Source of the DNA: an uncultured Verrucomicrobiales bacterium
GTDB taxonomy: Bacteria > Verrucomicrobiota > Verrucomicrobiia > Verrucomicrobiales > DEV007
NCBI GenBank assembly: GCA_913058215.1
Contig: CAJXQE010000034.1
Location: 1 to 33,938, forward strand
Direction of reading: 5' to 3'
DNA length: 33,938 nt
Below are positions 17,164-25,605 of the stretch, one piece after another. The notes beneath the pieces are model-generated. The model saw only the letters and a list, made by a program, of their open reading frames with translations. It ran no database searches and was not told the origin of the DNA. Position numbers and translations under genes: made by a program. Positions within the stretch are counted from its first letter, which is position 1; each line of letters opens with the position of its first letter.

Positions 17164-17766
17164 TCAAACGAAGCTGGTTTTTACCAGGAGAGCCCTGTTG
17201 AGCTGCTCAATGTATTCGTGCCTCGGAATCTCAGTACACCCGAAAGATTCCAGATGCTTGGTCGACCACTGAGTATCAAGGAGTTCAAAGTTTCTCTCGT
17301 TCAGCCGATCCACCAGTCCGACAAGAGCCACTTTCGATGCATCAGCCTCCCGACTGAACATGGATTCTCCAAAGAATGCACCGGCGATTCCGATTCCGTA
17401 AAGTCCGCCCACCAGCTTCTCATCACGCCAACATTCCACCGAATGGGCATAGCCGAGTTCGAATAATTTCTCGTAGCTCAATTTGATTTCCCGGCTGATC
17501 CAGGTCGTGGTCCTGGCCGCACATCCATCCATCACTTCGCGAAAGGCCGTATTGATCCTTATTTCAAAGGGATTCTTTTTTAAAGCCCTTTTCAAACCAT
17601 GAGGGATATGAAAAGACTCCAGTGGAATCACTCCCCTTGGATCCGGAGAAAACCACCCGATATCACCGCGGCTGTCCATTGCCATTGGAAACATACCACC
17701 ACGGTATGCGGCAATTAGAACAGCCGGACGAATGTAGCCCTCGTTTGTGAAGATCGATTCTGACAT
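17164..17766 (-). CDS. aat: leucyl/phenylalanyl-tRNA--protein transferase
   Basis: Aat moves Leu or Phe from its tRNA onto the N-terminus of proteins starting with Lys or Arg, marking them for ClpS/ClpAP. The 200-residue protein has the family blocks AYRGGMFPM, IGWFSPDPRGVIPL, RTTTWISREIKLSYEKLFELGYAHSVECW (split by my reading into two adjacent blocks), GGLYGIGIAGAFFGESMFSRE and LLDTQWSTKHLESFGCTEIPRHEY. The length is slightly shorter than E. coli Aat, within family range. It converges on thiS with only 4 bp between the stops, so each gene's terminator must lie in the other or be absent. None is visible. Confidence 0.96.
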   Translation of the reverse strand: MSESIFTNEGYIRPAVLIAAYRGGMFPMAMDSRGDIGWFSPDPRGVIPLESFHIPHGLKRALKKNPFEIRINTAFREVMDGCAARTTTWISREIKLSYEKLFELGYAHSVECWRDEKLVGGLYGIGIAGAFFGESMFSREADASKVALVGLVDRLNERNFELLDTQWSTKHLESFGCTEIPRHEYIEQLNRALLVKTSFV

Positions 17767-17906
17767 TTCCTGAGAAAGCGAATGCTAGATCTACCTCGAG
17801 GTTTTGACAATCATTAAAGCCTCGGGATTTCTCTCCATTTTTCGCAAAGCCGGTGTCGAATTCTGCACTTGAAATGCTCTCCTGTGGAGTTTATGGGTCC
17901 CGCATT

Positions 17907-18941
17907 ATGCCAGTAGCAACTCCAAAACAGTTCGAAGCCATGTTGGATGCAGCCCAACAGGGAGGCTATGCCTACCCTGCAATCAACTGCTCCAGCATCG
18001 TTACCATCAACGCAGCGCTCAAAGCGTTCGCTGATCAAAAATCCGACGGGATTATTCAGTTCTCGACCGGTGCAGGGCAGTTTGCTTCCGGCCTGAATCA
18101 CAAAAACACCGTTCACGGAACAATTGCTCTTGCTGAAGCGACTCATCGCCTTGCAGAACAGTACGACGTCCTCGTTGCATTGAACACTGATCACTGCCGC
18201 CCACACGTCGCACCGGATTTCCTCAAGCCTCTCATCGAAGAAACCGCAAAACGCCGCGCTAAAGGTGAGAACAACCTTTTCCAGAACCACATGCTCGACG
18301 CGTCGGAACTTCCTTTGGCCGAGAACATGGAAATCTCACAGGAGTATCTCAAACTCTGTGCCGAGAACGAAATCATCCTTGAAGTTGAAGCCGGCGTTGT
18401 CGGTGGAGAAGAAGACGGAGCCGCCGGCACCGAAGACACTCCCGACGAAGACCTCTACACGACGACGGAAGACATGATCGCTGTGCACGAAGCATTGGCT
18501 TCCCTTGGTCGCTTCACTTTCGCCGCGACTTTCGGTAACGTTCACGGTCACTACAAGCCGGGTGCTGTGAAACTTCGTCCTGAAATCCTCAAAGAAGGTC
18601 AGGATGCTGTTACCGGAAAATACGGAGCCGACTCTTCGTTTGATCTGGTTTTCCATGGTGGATCAGGATCCACTCTTGAAGAAATCCGCGAAACTCTCGG
18701 ATACGGAGTTGTGAAAATGAATGTCGATACCGACACTCAATATGCCTTCACTCGTCCTATCGCTGATCACATGTTGAAAAACTACGACAATGTCATCAAA
18801 GTCGACGGAGAAATTGGCAACAAAAAAGCCTACGATCCGCGCGCCTATCTCAAGGCTGCGGAAGAAGGCATGGCTGCCCGTATCGCAGAAGCCTGCGACG
18901 ATCTGCTTTCAACCGGCAAGACGATCTCCGGCAACGTTTAA
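17907..18941 (+). CDS. fba: class II fructose-bisphosphate aldolase
   Basis: This zinc-dependent aldolase interconverts fructose 1,6-bisphosphate with dihydroxyacetone phosphate and glyceraldehyde 3-phosphate. It has 344 residues. Seen in order are YAYPAINCSSIVTINAAL, the zinc/catalytic segment LNTDHCRPHV, NHMLDASELPLAENM, EVEAGVVGGEEDG, the second zinc His in FGNVHGHYKPG, LVFHGGSGS, and the phosphate-binding VVKMNVDTDTQYAFT. I chose the ATG at 17907 (MPVATPKQ) since family members start there. A GTG at 17853 is also in frame. It is followed by a strong terminator and is probably monocistronic. It is divergent from aat. Confidence 0.95.
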   Translation: MPVATPKQFEAMLDAAQQGGYAYPAINCSSIVTINAALKAFADQKSDGIIQFSTGAGQFASGLNHKNTVHGTIALAEATHRLAEQYDVLVALNTDHCRPHVAPDFLKPLIEETAKRRAKGENNLFQNHMLDASELPLAENMEISQEYLKLCAENEIILEVEAGVVGGEEDGAAGTEDTPDEDLYTTTEDMIAVHEALASLGRFTFAATFGNVHGHYKPGAVKLRPEILKEGQDAVTGKYGADSSFDLVFHGGSGSTLEEIRETLGYGVVKMNVDTDTQYAFTRPIADHMLKNYDNVIKVDGEIGNKKAYDPRAYLKAAEEGMAARIAEACDDLLSTGKTISGNV

Positions 18942-18967
18942 GCGACGTTCGCCAGCAAATTTCAAAG

Positions 18968-18999
18968 AGCGCTCTCTGTAATGGAGAGCGCTTTTTTTT
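18968..18999 (+). terminator. Rho-independent terminator after fba
   Basis: AGCGCTCTC and GAGAGCGCT form a perfect 9-bp stem with a 7-base loop, followed by a run of eight T (18992-18999), 26 bp past the fba stop. Confidence 0.93.
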
Positions 19000-19012
19000 G
19001 CTCTTCAAGGTA

Positions 19013-19035
19013 GTCCTCTTTCGCCGAAAGAAGAC
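19013..19035. other. intergenic hairpin after the fba terminator
   Basis: GTC-C-TCTTTC and GAAAGA-A-GAC pair around a 3-base GCC loop with one mismatch. It lies in the 246-bp spacer between fba and the DUF1080 gene. Function is unknown; it may simply be RNA stabilisation. The rest of that spacer shows no tRNA or clear promoter. Confidence 0.35.
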
Positions 19036-19187
19036 CATCCGCAAGCTGCGACCATGCACGGTGCCCCGGCCGATAGGCTTCGGATTCACTCTGCAAGTGA
19101 AGTTTGCATTCTGGTCAAGCTCACCTCCACCACTACCATTTTCGCGCCCTTGTCACCGCTCCAATTCCGTGTCACTCTCCCCCGCCT

Positions 19188-20039
19188 ATGAAACAGATTA
19201 CTTTAGTTACAGCCTGCCTTGCGTTGGCCTTCGCTCTCAGCCCTGCGAATGCGCAGGATAAGAAGAAAAAGAAAAAGGAGGCAGCGCCAAAAGCTCATCC
19301 GACCGGCTATACGGACACCCCCTTTCTCCCGGGTGGAAAATGGCGCGTCCATGACGATGCCCGTCCCCGTCCCGCTGTTGTTACTCCAGGGAAAACAGCA
19401 TCCGATGCTCCCTCCGATGCGATTGTGCTCTTTGACGGTTCCGATCTTTCCGAGTGGGTCATGGACAAAGATGGTTCTGCAGCTGATTGGACCGTAAAAG
19501 ACGGCTTCATGGAAGTTCCTCCGAAAGGAAGCGGAAAGGGCGGTTACATCAAAACCAAACGTGAATTCGGTGACGTTCAGCTTCACGCGGAGTGGGCAAC
19601 ACCTGCCGAAGTTCAAGGAGATTCCCAGGGCCGCGGCAATAGCGGAATTTTCCTGCTGAACAATTACGAGATCCAGGTCCTCGATTCCTACGAGAACAAA
19701 TCCTATGCCGATGGTCAGGCTTCTGCTCTCTATGGTTACAAGCCGCCAATGGTTAACGCCACCCGCAAGCCGGGTGAATGGCAGACCTACGACATCATTT
19801 TCGAAGCCCCCAAATGGGATGCCGAAGGCAATCTTCTCAAGAAAGCCTACGTCACTGTTCTTCACAACGGAGTCGTCACTCATCACCGCCAGCCCTACCT
19901 CGGGCCCACGGGTCACAAGAGCGTCGCAAACTACAACACCGTTCGCGACACGGGTCCGATCAAGCTGCAGGACCACGGCAATCCGACCCGCTTCCGCAAC
20001 ATCTGGGTGCGTGAACTGAAGTTTGGCACCAACGACTGA
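19188..20039 (+). CDS. exported DUF1080 (3-keto-disaccharide hydrolase-like) protein
   Basis: This 283-residue secreted protein begins with a signal peptide (MKQITLVTACLALAFALSPANA), followed by a lysine-rich linker (DKKKKKKEAAPK) and a short conserved-looking segment. The DUF1080 jelly-roll domain covers about residue 80 to the end, with LFDGSDLSEWVMDKDG, WTVKDGFMEV, GDVQLHAEWATP, GNSGIFLLNNYEIQVLDSY and WQTYDIIFEAP. DUF1080 domains have a concanavalin-like fold and are very common in Planctomycetota and Verrucomicrobiota. Some members hydrolyse 3-keto-glycosides. The exact substrate here is not known. The start at 19188 is set by the signal peptide. A perfect 12-bp hairpin follows 25 bp after the stop. 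Confidence 0.92.
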   Translation: MKQITLVTACLALAFALSPANAQDKKKKKKEAAPKAHPTGYTDTPFLPGGKWRVHDDARPRPAVVTPGKTASDAPSDAIVLFDGSDLSEWVMDKDGSAADWTVKDGFMEVPPKGSGKGGYIKTKREFGDVQLHAEWATPAEVQGDSQGRGNSGIFLLNNYEIQVLDSYENKSYADGQASALYGYKPPMVNATRKPGEWQTYDIIFEAPKWDAEGNLLKKAYVTVLHNGVVTHHRQPYLGPTGHKSVANYNTVRDTGPIKLQDHGNPTRFRNIWVRELKFGTND

Positions 20040-20063
20040 GGATATTACATTTCTTTGAATGCA

Positions 20064-20093
20064 CAGGGTTGGATCATCGATCCAACCCTGTTT
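20064..20093 (+). terminator. perfect 12-bp hairpin after DUF1080 gene
   Basis: CAGGGTTGGATC and GATCCAACCCTG (20064-20075, 20079-20090) form a perfect stem with a 3-base loop, then only TTT. It is probably the terminator of the DUF1080 gene, though the T-run is short. It also contains the most upstream possible start (TTG 20069) of the next frame. Confidence 0.65.
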
Positions 20094-21667
20094 GCTGTAC
20101 AGTCCACAAGACTTGCGAACTGACGGCTTCTGTCGTTCCTTTCAATATCGAACCGCTCCCACAGCAAACCGCGCCACGTCTGGCAGGTAAATTGATTCTC
20201 ATCTTCCTTGCCATGTTTGCAGCCCAGGCGGTTGGGAGCGTTTTCAATATTACCTACAATCTCGTCCACATCTCCCCTCTCCTTTCCGACCCCCAGCGCG
20301 CCTCGTTTCAAAGTTCGATCAATATTTACAACGCAGCGGCTTATCCAGTCCTCGTGATCATCTGGGCAGCGGCAGTTTTTCGCCTCCGCAAAGTTGAAGA
20401 AGATCCTGACAAAAGACTCATTCAGCAGCGCCGGGTCATCAACCTTCCGTGGATCGCCTCGATCGTCGCGGGCGCAGGCTGGATTCTCTGTATTCCTGCC
20501 CTTTTTATCGGGCTTCGAATTTCCGGGGAAACGATCAACCCGCACGTGTTCTTCCACTTCCCGGTATCCGTCATCATCGCGATGATCATTGCCCTGGCGG
20601 TCGGTTACTTCTCGATCGACTGGCTCCGCCAGGTCCTGCTTTACCCGGCTTTCTTTGACACCGTAAGCCCCAGCCGGATCAAGGGCGGTCATGGACTGTC
20701 GGTTTCCGGTCGGGGAATTCTGTGGACTCTCGCCGCAAGTATCTGTCCCATCATTGCTCTGCTTCTCCTACTCGTTTCGCCTTCTCCGGATACTAAGAAT
20801 CTAAATTTTGCACTCCTTGTCGCTGCGTTCGGGATTGGGTCAGCCATCGTCAGCGCAGCCCTGATGAGTCGGCTTATTGTTAAACCGGTCGATCAATTGC
20901 GCAAAGCAGCCCAGGAAGTGGGCAAAGGCAACATCGATGTCCACGTCGACAATTTGCGTGCTGATGAGTTCGGGATTCTCGCCGACGAATTCAACGCTAT
21001 GGTCGCCGGCCTTCGGGAAAAAGAACGAGTCGAAACTACTTTCGGTCGACACGTAGGAAAAGAGATCGCCCGCAAACTGCTTCAAGCGAAGGAGGAACTC
21101 GCCGGTGTCGAACGTGTCATCTCCGTGCTCTTTGCCGATATTCGCGGATTCACTACCCTCTGTGAAACCCTTTCGCCGAAAGAAGCAGTCTTGTTACTCA
21201 ACTCCTATCACGAGCACATGACCGCTGCGATCGAAGCAAACGGAGGCATCGTCAATCAACTCATCGGCGACGGGATGATGGCCGTGTTCGGCGCGACTGA
21301 GGAGACGCGCGGATTTGCGAACCAGTCGGTCGCTGCCGGTCGTCAGATGCAGAAAAGCATCGGAGACTTGAACGATAAACTGGCAGCACTTGGATTCGAT
21401 CCCATCAAGATTGGTGTCGGGATCAATACGGGGCCAACCGTCGTCGGAACCATCGGATCACCGCGCCGAATGGAATACACCGCCATCGGAGACACGGTCA
21501 ACACTGCCGCGAGAATCGAAGGGATGACTAAAGACCTCGGATCACCACTCTTAATTTCCGAATCCACCTGGGAAGCACTGGACCCAAAGCCATCGGGACA
21601 GAAAATGCCTCCCCAGGAAGTTCGCGGAAGGAAGCGGGAAATCATCCTGTATTCTATTGATCTTTAG
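20069..21667 (+). CDS. membrane adenylate/guanylate cyclase with HAMP domain
   Basis: This is a class III nucleotide cyclase, making cAMP or cGMP from ATP or GTP at the inner membrane. It is at most 532 residues. The N-terminal half has several hydrophobic helices (about 40-62, 88-105, 128-150, 165-187, 222-242, 248-272). A HAMP linker follows (about 267-320, ending in DEFGILADEFNAMVAGLREKE). The catalytic domain spans about 348-525, with the metal-binding FADIRGFTTL, GDGMMAVFGA, and GINTGPTVVGTIGSPRRMEYTAIGDTVNTAARI. The lysine/aspartate pattern suggests adenylate cyclase, but specificity is uncertain. The true start is unclear: no ATG occurs before 20213, and TTG 20069 lies in a hairpin. 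TTG 20192, with AGG nearby, gives a good signal anchor. Confidence 0.9.
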   Translation: MDHRSNPVCCTVHKTCELTASVVPFNIEPLPQQTAPRLAGKLILIFLAMFAAQAVGSVFNITYNLVHISPLLSDPQRASFQSSINIYNAAAYPVLVIIWAAAVFRLRKVEEDPDKRLIQQRRVINLPWIASIVAGAGWILCIPALFIGLRISGETINPHVFFHFPVSVIIAMIIALAVGYFSIDWLRQVLLYPAFFDTVSPSRIKGGHGLSVSGRGILWTLAASICPIIALLLLLVSPSPDTKNLNFALLVAAFGIGSAIVSAALMSRLIVKPVDQLRKAAQEVGKGNIDVHVDNLRADEFGILADEFNAMVAGLREKERVETTFGRHVGKEIARKLLQAKEELAGVERVISVLFADIRGFTTLCETLSPKEAVLLLNSYHEHMTAAIEANGGIVNQLIGDGMMAVFGATEETRGFANQSVAAGRQMQKSIGDLNDKLAALGFDPIKIGVGINTGPTVVGTIGSPRRMEYTAIGDTVNTAARIEGMTKDLGSPLLISESTWEALDPKPSGQKMPPQEVRGRKREIILYSIDL

Positions 21668-22012
21668 CGCATTGCGCGCACGCCTCTAAACCAGAGACAT
21701 AGGCTCCCCCCCTCTACCTGGCAGGGAAAGGTATAAGAACGAATCCCTGTATCGATTTCGGGGAATGAAGGTCCCTTGCCAAAATAAGTGAAACTTTTTT
21801 GGCCGGTTTTGTGGAGAAAAAACGCTTGTATAGGTAGAAGTGATCTGTATTTAATCAAAAAAGCGACTCAGAAGCGGGGATTTCAGCAATGCGTTCAAGA
21901 TGCTCCTGAAACCTGATATCAGACAAATTTAGAAAATTACGTTTCCGTTTTTTGGAGAAACCGGGAGCAGTCAAAGAAAAGGAACCAACCACACGAGCAC
22001 AAGGAAACGCCA
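21668..22012 (+). promoter_or_regulatory. 345-bp leader region of the M6 protease gene
   Basis: No gene is seen here. TGGCAGGGA (21719-21727) can pair with TCCCTTGCCA (21772-21781) with one bulged T, closing a 44-base loop that itself holds TCCC/GGGA complements, so a folded leader is possible. GTTTTGTGGAGAAA (21806-21819) recurs with one change as GTTTTTTGGAGAAA (21947-21960). A weak promoter-like TTGTAT-N16-TATTTA lies near 21826-21853. AAGGA at 22001-22005 sits 7 bases before the ATG at 22013. A 64-codon minus-strand frame here looks like chance. I recognise no known riboswitch. Confidence 0.35.
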
Positions 22013-25000
22013 ATGAAACCAACCAAAAGTTATTCTGGTTTTATCGATCAGAAAAAAAATCACCATGAATCCTGTATTCATGAGATCGACGGCTGTCCAA
22101 AGAATCGAATCCTCTCGAGAGTTTTCGCGTTCATTCTAATCGTCGGAATGAGTATCGGCCAATTGCAGGCAATGCCTGCAAGTCCGCTTCCATTTACGGA
22201 TACTCAACCGGACGGAACGGAAATCACCCTTTATATCCGGGGTGATGAGAAATTTCACTACTACGAAGCGGATGGCTACACGGTGTTGAGGGAAGCAAAC
22301 GGCAGCTATGTCTACGCTACTCTGGATGCAAATGGCAGCCTTGCCACCACAGCGAGCCAGGTCGGCAAATCTGACCCACAGGCGGCAGGCCTCCAAAAGG
22401 GAACGCTTCCAGCTCCAGCTGTGATCGCAGAAACCAGAGGCGCAGCTTTAGCAATGGGACCGGGAGCTCAATCCGGACCTGCTCCTGTCGATGCTTCCGG
22501 CACTGTGAAGAATATCGTGATCCTGATGCGTTTTTCAGACCATACCGGTCGAACTCTTCCGACCGTTTCGAATGTCGATAAATTGATGAATGCAGTAGGA
22601 GGTGACGCTACTTACGCTCCCACAGGAAGCGTTCGGGATGTCTATCTTGAGAATTCTTACGGATCCTTCACTCTGGACTCGACCGTATTTGCGTGGGTCA
22701 CCCTTCCTCAGACAGAGGCTTTTTATGCGGGAGGCGGTTCTGGACTCAATACGGGATTTCACCAGGCCATCCGCGATGCGCTCACAGCAGCAGACCCTCT
22801 CATCGACTTCAGTCAGTTCGATGGCGATAGTAACAATTACGTCGACGCCATTACCTTTCTGCACTCCGGATACGCAGCCGAGTTCGGAGGAACCGACGCT
22901 TACGGTGCCACCGGGGCGAACCGTATATGGTCTCACCGATGGAGCATCTATACCGGCCAATTCACGTCTGCCGAAGGAATCAAAGTTAACGACTACCACA
23001 TCAGTCCTGCAGTTTGGGGAACGTCCGGAACCGCTATCGGGCGCATCGGAGTGATCTGCCACGAAACCGGTCACTTCTTCGGGTTACCTGACCTTTACGA
23101 CGGTAGTGGAGGATCCGGTATCGGATCCTGGGGAATGATGGCCAACAGCTGGGGATTCGACAACAGTCAGTGGTATCCTCCTCACTTCTGCGGATGGAGT
23201 AAGGTCGATCTCGGATGGATCACGCCCACGGTCATTACGGATTCGGGAACGTACACCGTTCCACAGCTCGAATCGCCAGGGGCAAAGGTTTTCAAGATCG
23301 CGGAACACTATGCATCCGATGAGTATCTTCTGATCGAAAATCGTCAAGCCGTTGGGACCGACCAGAAGATCCCCTCAGGGACTGGCGGCAAGGGAGGCCT
23401 TGCTATCTTTCATCTTGACGACCAGGCGAGCTACACTCAGGAAGGGTTTCCGGGACAAGCCGGATGGCCTGCGAATGGGAATCACTACCGGGTAGCTTTG
23501 CTGCAGGCAGATGGAAACTACAATCTTGAGCAAGGTCAAGGTCGCGGTGATGGCAACGATGTCTATCGTTCGGGACACGTCACCGAGATTTTTCCAGGTA
23601 CCGTACCAAACATCCAGGGCTACCAGGGTGGAACTATCACCACACCTCCCTACCTCATTGACAATATTTCGGCTACCGGAACCAACATGACATTCCGCTT
23701 CACCCACGTCGAGGTGCCGGATATGACATCAGCAACGGACTCCGGGACCTCCAACTCCGATGATCTCACCAAAGACACGACCCCAACATTTACGGGAACG
23801 GGCAGGCCCGGTGCCACCTTACAGGTCAACTCCGATGCGACCGGTAATATCGGGTCAACCACCGTTCCGGGGAGTGGAAACTGGACCTACACGCCTTCGT
23901 CAGCACTTGCTGTGCAGCAGCAGGGAATCTTTGCATCCTCAGATGGAGTATCGACGGGAAACCTCACCGTAACCATCGACAACGTTCCGCCACCGACACC
24001 TTCGGGTCTGGACCTCCACGTCAGCAGCGATAGTGGTCCTTCATCGACAGACAATGTGACCAATGACAATACTCCCCTGATTTCCGGAAACGGATCGGAG
24101 AACGGTGTCGACATCCAGTTACACGGAAATAATGAGGGTTTCGGAACAATCTCCGGTACTGGGGGCGCGTGGAGTGGTTCTCTTACCACCATTCCCGACG
24201 GCCCCGTCACGATCTTTGCCTATGCGATTGATGCAGCCGGGAACGACAGTGGCAACTCTGTCGGCCTGCCAATAACCATCGACACTGCCGCTCCAACTGC
24301 GACGATCAATCAAGACGGATCTCAGGCGGACCCGGCCTCGGGAGGCCCGGTCAACTTTGATGTTTCGTTCAACGAAGACATCTTTGGATTCGCTGGCACA
24401 GATATTAGCCTTGGAGGAACTGCGGGTGCCACTACGGCAAATATATCCGGCGGCCCCAGGAACTTCGATATCAGTATAAGTGGAACGACTCGGGAAGGTT
24501 CCGTGATTGCTACCCTTGGCAGCGGTCGCGCGACTGATTTGGCGGGCAACGGAAACGGAACTGCGACGACCAGTGACAACTCCGTAGATATCGATATCTA
24601 TGGAGGAACGCCCCTGGACGCTACACCATTTAGTTTTTCGAACTCCTCAATTTACGTGCCCGGTGCGCTTTTTGCCGGAGACATGGACTTTTTTGAGTTC
24701 ACGCTCACGGAGGCTGCGGCCATTACGCTCGGAACAATGGGATCGACCAATACTTTTGGTTCTCTATTCGATATGGACAACAACCTTCTCAACGATCCCG
24801 TCGCCGATGACGATGCTGGAACCGGGGGGAATGCCTCTTCTTCTGCTTTTTTGCGAGCAGGAACTTATAAGGTGGAAATCAAAGGTGGTACTGGTTCGGA
24901 AAGCGGAGCTTATGATCTCTTGATAGACATCGACCGCTTGCTGAATCTGCAACCGGATTTGCGGGTCGGAAAAACTTTTTCATCCACTCGAGGAAACGGA

Positions 25001-25387
25001 ATCTACAATCTTTCCGGTGGCGGTCAGACGTTTACTCAAATATCGAAAAAGCTAAAAACCATCACCTTCCACGGAAAAGTTGAAAATGATGGGGACGCCC
25101 CGGATGATATCACGCTTCGTGGAACAAGGAAGAACAGCAAGTTCGGAGTCAAATACTTCGATACGCTCGGAAATGCCACTGCAGCCATGTACGCCGGCAC
25201 AAGGGTTCTCAGTCTGGGAGCGGGCAGCAGTAGCCCGACCCGGATTCAGGTCAAGCCATCTAAAAGATTGAAGAACAGGCGCACCAGGAAAATCAAGCGC
25301 ACCAGCTTCAAAGCAGTTGTCTCTGGCAGATCGAGCCTCAACCCGGCCATCGCGGATGTTACCAAGGGAGTGACAAAAACTAAATAG
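22013..25387 (+). CDS. large secreted M6-family metalloprotease with Ig-like and PPC-like domains
   Basis: This is an exported multidomain protein of 1124 residues. A 32-residue polar lead precedes the hydrophobic signal (about 33-53, RILSRVFAFILIVGMSIG), with cleavage near AMPAS. The M6 (immune-inhibitor-A-like) catalytic domain spans about 160-560. Its zinc motif HETGHFFGLPD (HExxHxxGxxD) is near 350, with a SWGMMANSWG turn after it. Two Ig-like repeats follow (about 567-760: DTTPTFTGTGRPGATLQV, DNTPLISGNGSENGVDIQL, each ending ITID/VTIDN). A third beta domain covers about 760-865, and a pre-peptidase C-terminal (PPC)-like domain about 870-975. A basic tail domain holds QPDLRVG and a dense Lys/Arg stretch. 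The Shine-Dalgarno at 22001 supports the start. It is probably an extracellular protease for protein-rich polymers. Confidence 0.9.
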   Translation: MKPTKSYSGFIDQKKNHHESCIHEIDGCPKNRILSRVFAFILIVGMSIGQLQAMPASPLPFTDTQPDGTEITLYIRGDEKFHYYEADGYTVLREANGSYVYATLDANGSLATTASQVGKSDPQAAGLQKGTLPAPAVIAETRGAALAMGPGAQSGPAPVDASGTVKNIVILMRFSDHTGRTLPTVSNVDKLMNAVGGDATYAPTGSVRDVYLENSYGSFTLDSTVFAWVTLPQTEAFYAGGGSGLNTGFHQAIRDALTAADPLIDFSQFDGDSNNYVDAITFLHSGYAAEFGGTDAYGATGANRIWSHRWSIYTGQFTSAEGIKVNDYHISPAVWGTSGTAIGRIGVICHETGHFFGLPDLYDGSGGSGIGSWGMMANSWGFDNSQWYPPHFCGWSKVDLGWITPTVITDSGTYTVPQLESPGAKVFKIAEHYASDEYLLIENRQAVGTDQKIPSGTGGKGGLAIFHLDDQASYTQEGFPGQAGWPANGNHYRVALLQADGNYNLEQGQGRGDGNDVYRSGHVTEIFPGTVPNIQGYQGGTITTPPYLIDNISATGTNMTFRFTHVEVPDMTSATDSGTSNSDDLTKDTTPTFTGTGRPGATLQVNSDATGNIGSTTVPGSGNWTYTPSSALAVQQQGIFASSDGVSTGNLTVTIDNVPPPTPSGLDLHVSSDSGPSSTDNVTNDNTPLISGNGSENGVDIQLHGNNEGFGTISGTGGAWSGSLTTIPDGPVTIFAYAIDAAGNDSGNSVGLPITIDTAAPTATINQDGSQADPASGGPVNFDVSFNEDIFGFAGTDISLGGTAGATTANISGGPRNFDISISGTTREGSVIATLGSGRATDLAGNGNGTATTSDNSVDIDIYGGTPLDATPFSFSNSSIYVPGALFAGDMDFFEFTLTEAAAITLGTMGSTNTFGSLFDMDNNLLNDPVADDDAGTGGNASSSAFLRAGTYKVEIKGGTGSESGAYDLLIDIDRLLNLQPDLRVGKTFSSTRGNGIYNLSGGGQTFTQISKKLKTITFHGKVENDGDAPDDITLRGTRKNSKFGVKYFDTLGNATAAMYAGTRVLSLGAGSSSPTRIQVKPSKRLKNRRTRKIKRTSFKAVVSGRSSLNPAIADVTKGVTKTK

Positions 25388-25412
25388 GTCCTTTCTATTT
25401 TCCTGAAAAATC

Positions 25413-25450
25413 AACCGCCCGGGAATCCAGTGTTTCCGGGCGGTTTTTTT
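25413..25450 (+). terminator. Rho-independent terminator after the M6 protease gene
   Basis: CCGCCCGG (25415-25422) and CCGGGCGG (25436-25443) form an 8-bp GC stem with a 13-base loop, followed by seven T (25444-25450), 26 bp after the stop. Confidence 0.93.
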
Positions 25451-25605
25451 GTGTAGAAATCTAATTCCCTTTATCTCCCTTTCCGTGCAGAGCATAAATG
25501 TGTGATTGTCTCAGCCAAGAAAATCCGCTAAGCATTGATGCGTCGGCCAGTCGCACACCCAAAGGTGTCAGTAGAGCTGGAATCCGTTCATTGCTTAGGG
25601 CTCTT

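Noticed and set aside
18942..19187. tRNA or small RNA gene in the fba-DUF1080 spacer
   Set aside because: No cloverleaf or TTCRANT arm is found; only the terminator and one hairpin.
19203..19976. 257-codon minus-strand frame
   Set aside because: Antisense to the DUF1080 gene throughout; chance open frame.
20045..20692. 215-codon minus-strand frame
   Set aside because: Antisense to the cyclase membrane region, hydrophilic and repetitive in charge as expected from a reversed hydrophobic coding strand.
21664..21858. 64-codon minus-strand frame in the M6 leader
   Set aside because: No homology pattern, no Shine-Dalgarno, and the region looks like a structured leader.
23700..24600. CRISPR-like or satellite repeat in the M6 gene
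   Set aside because: Repetition is at protein level (Ig-like domains); DNA copies are too diverged and irregular.
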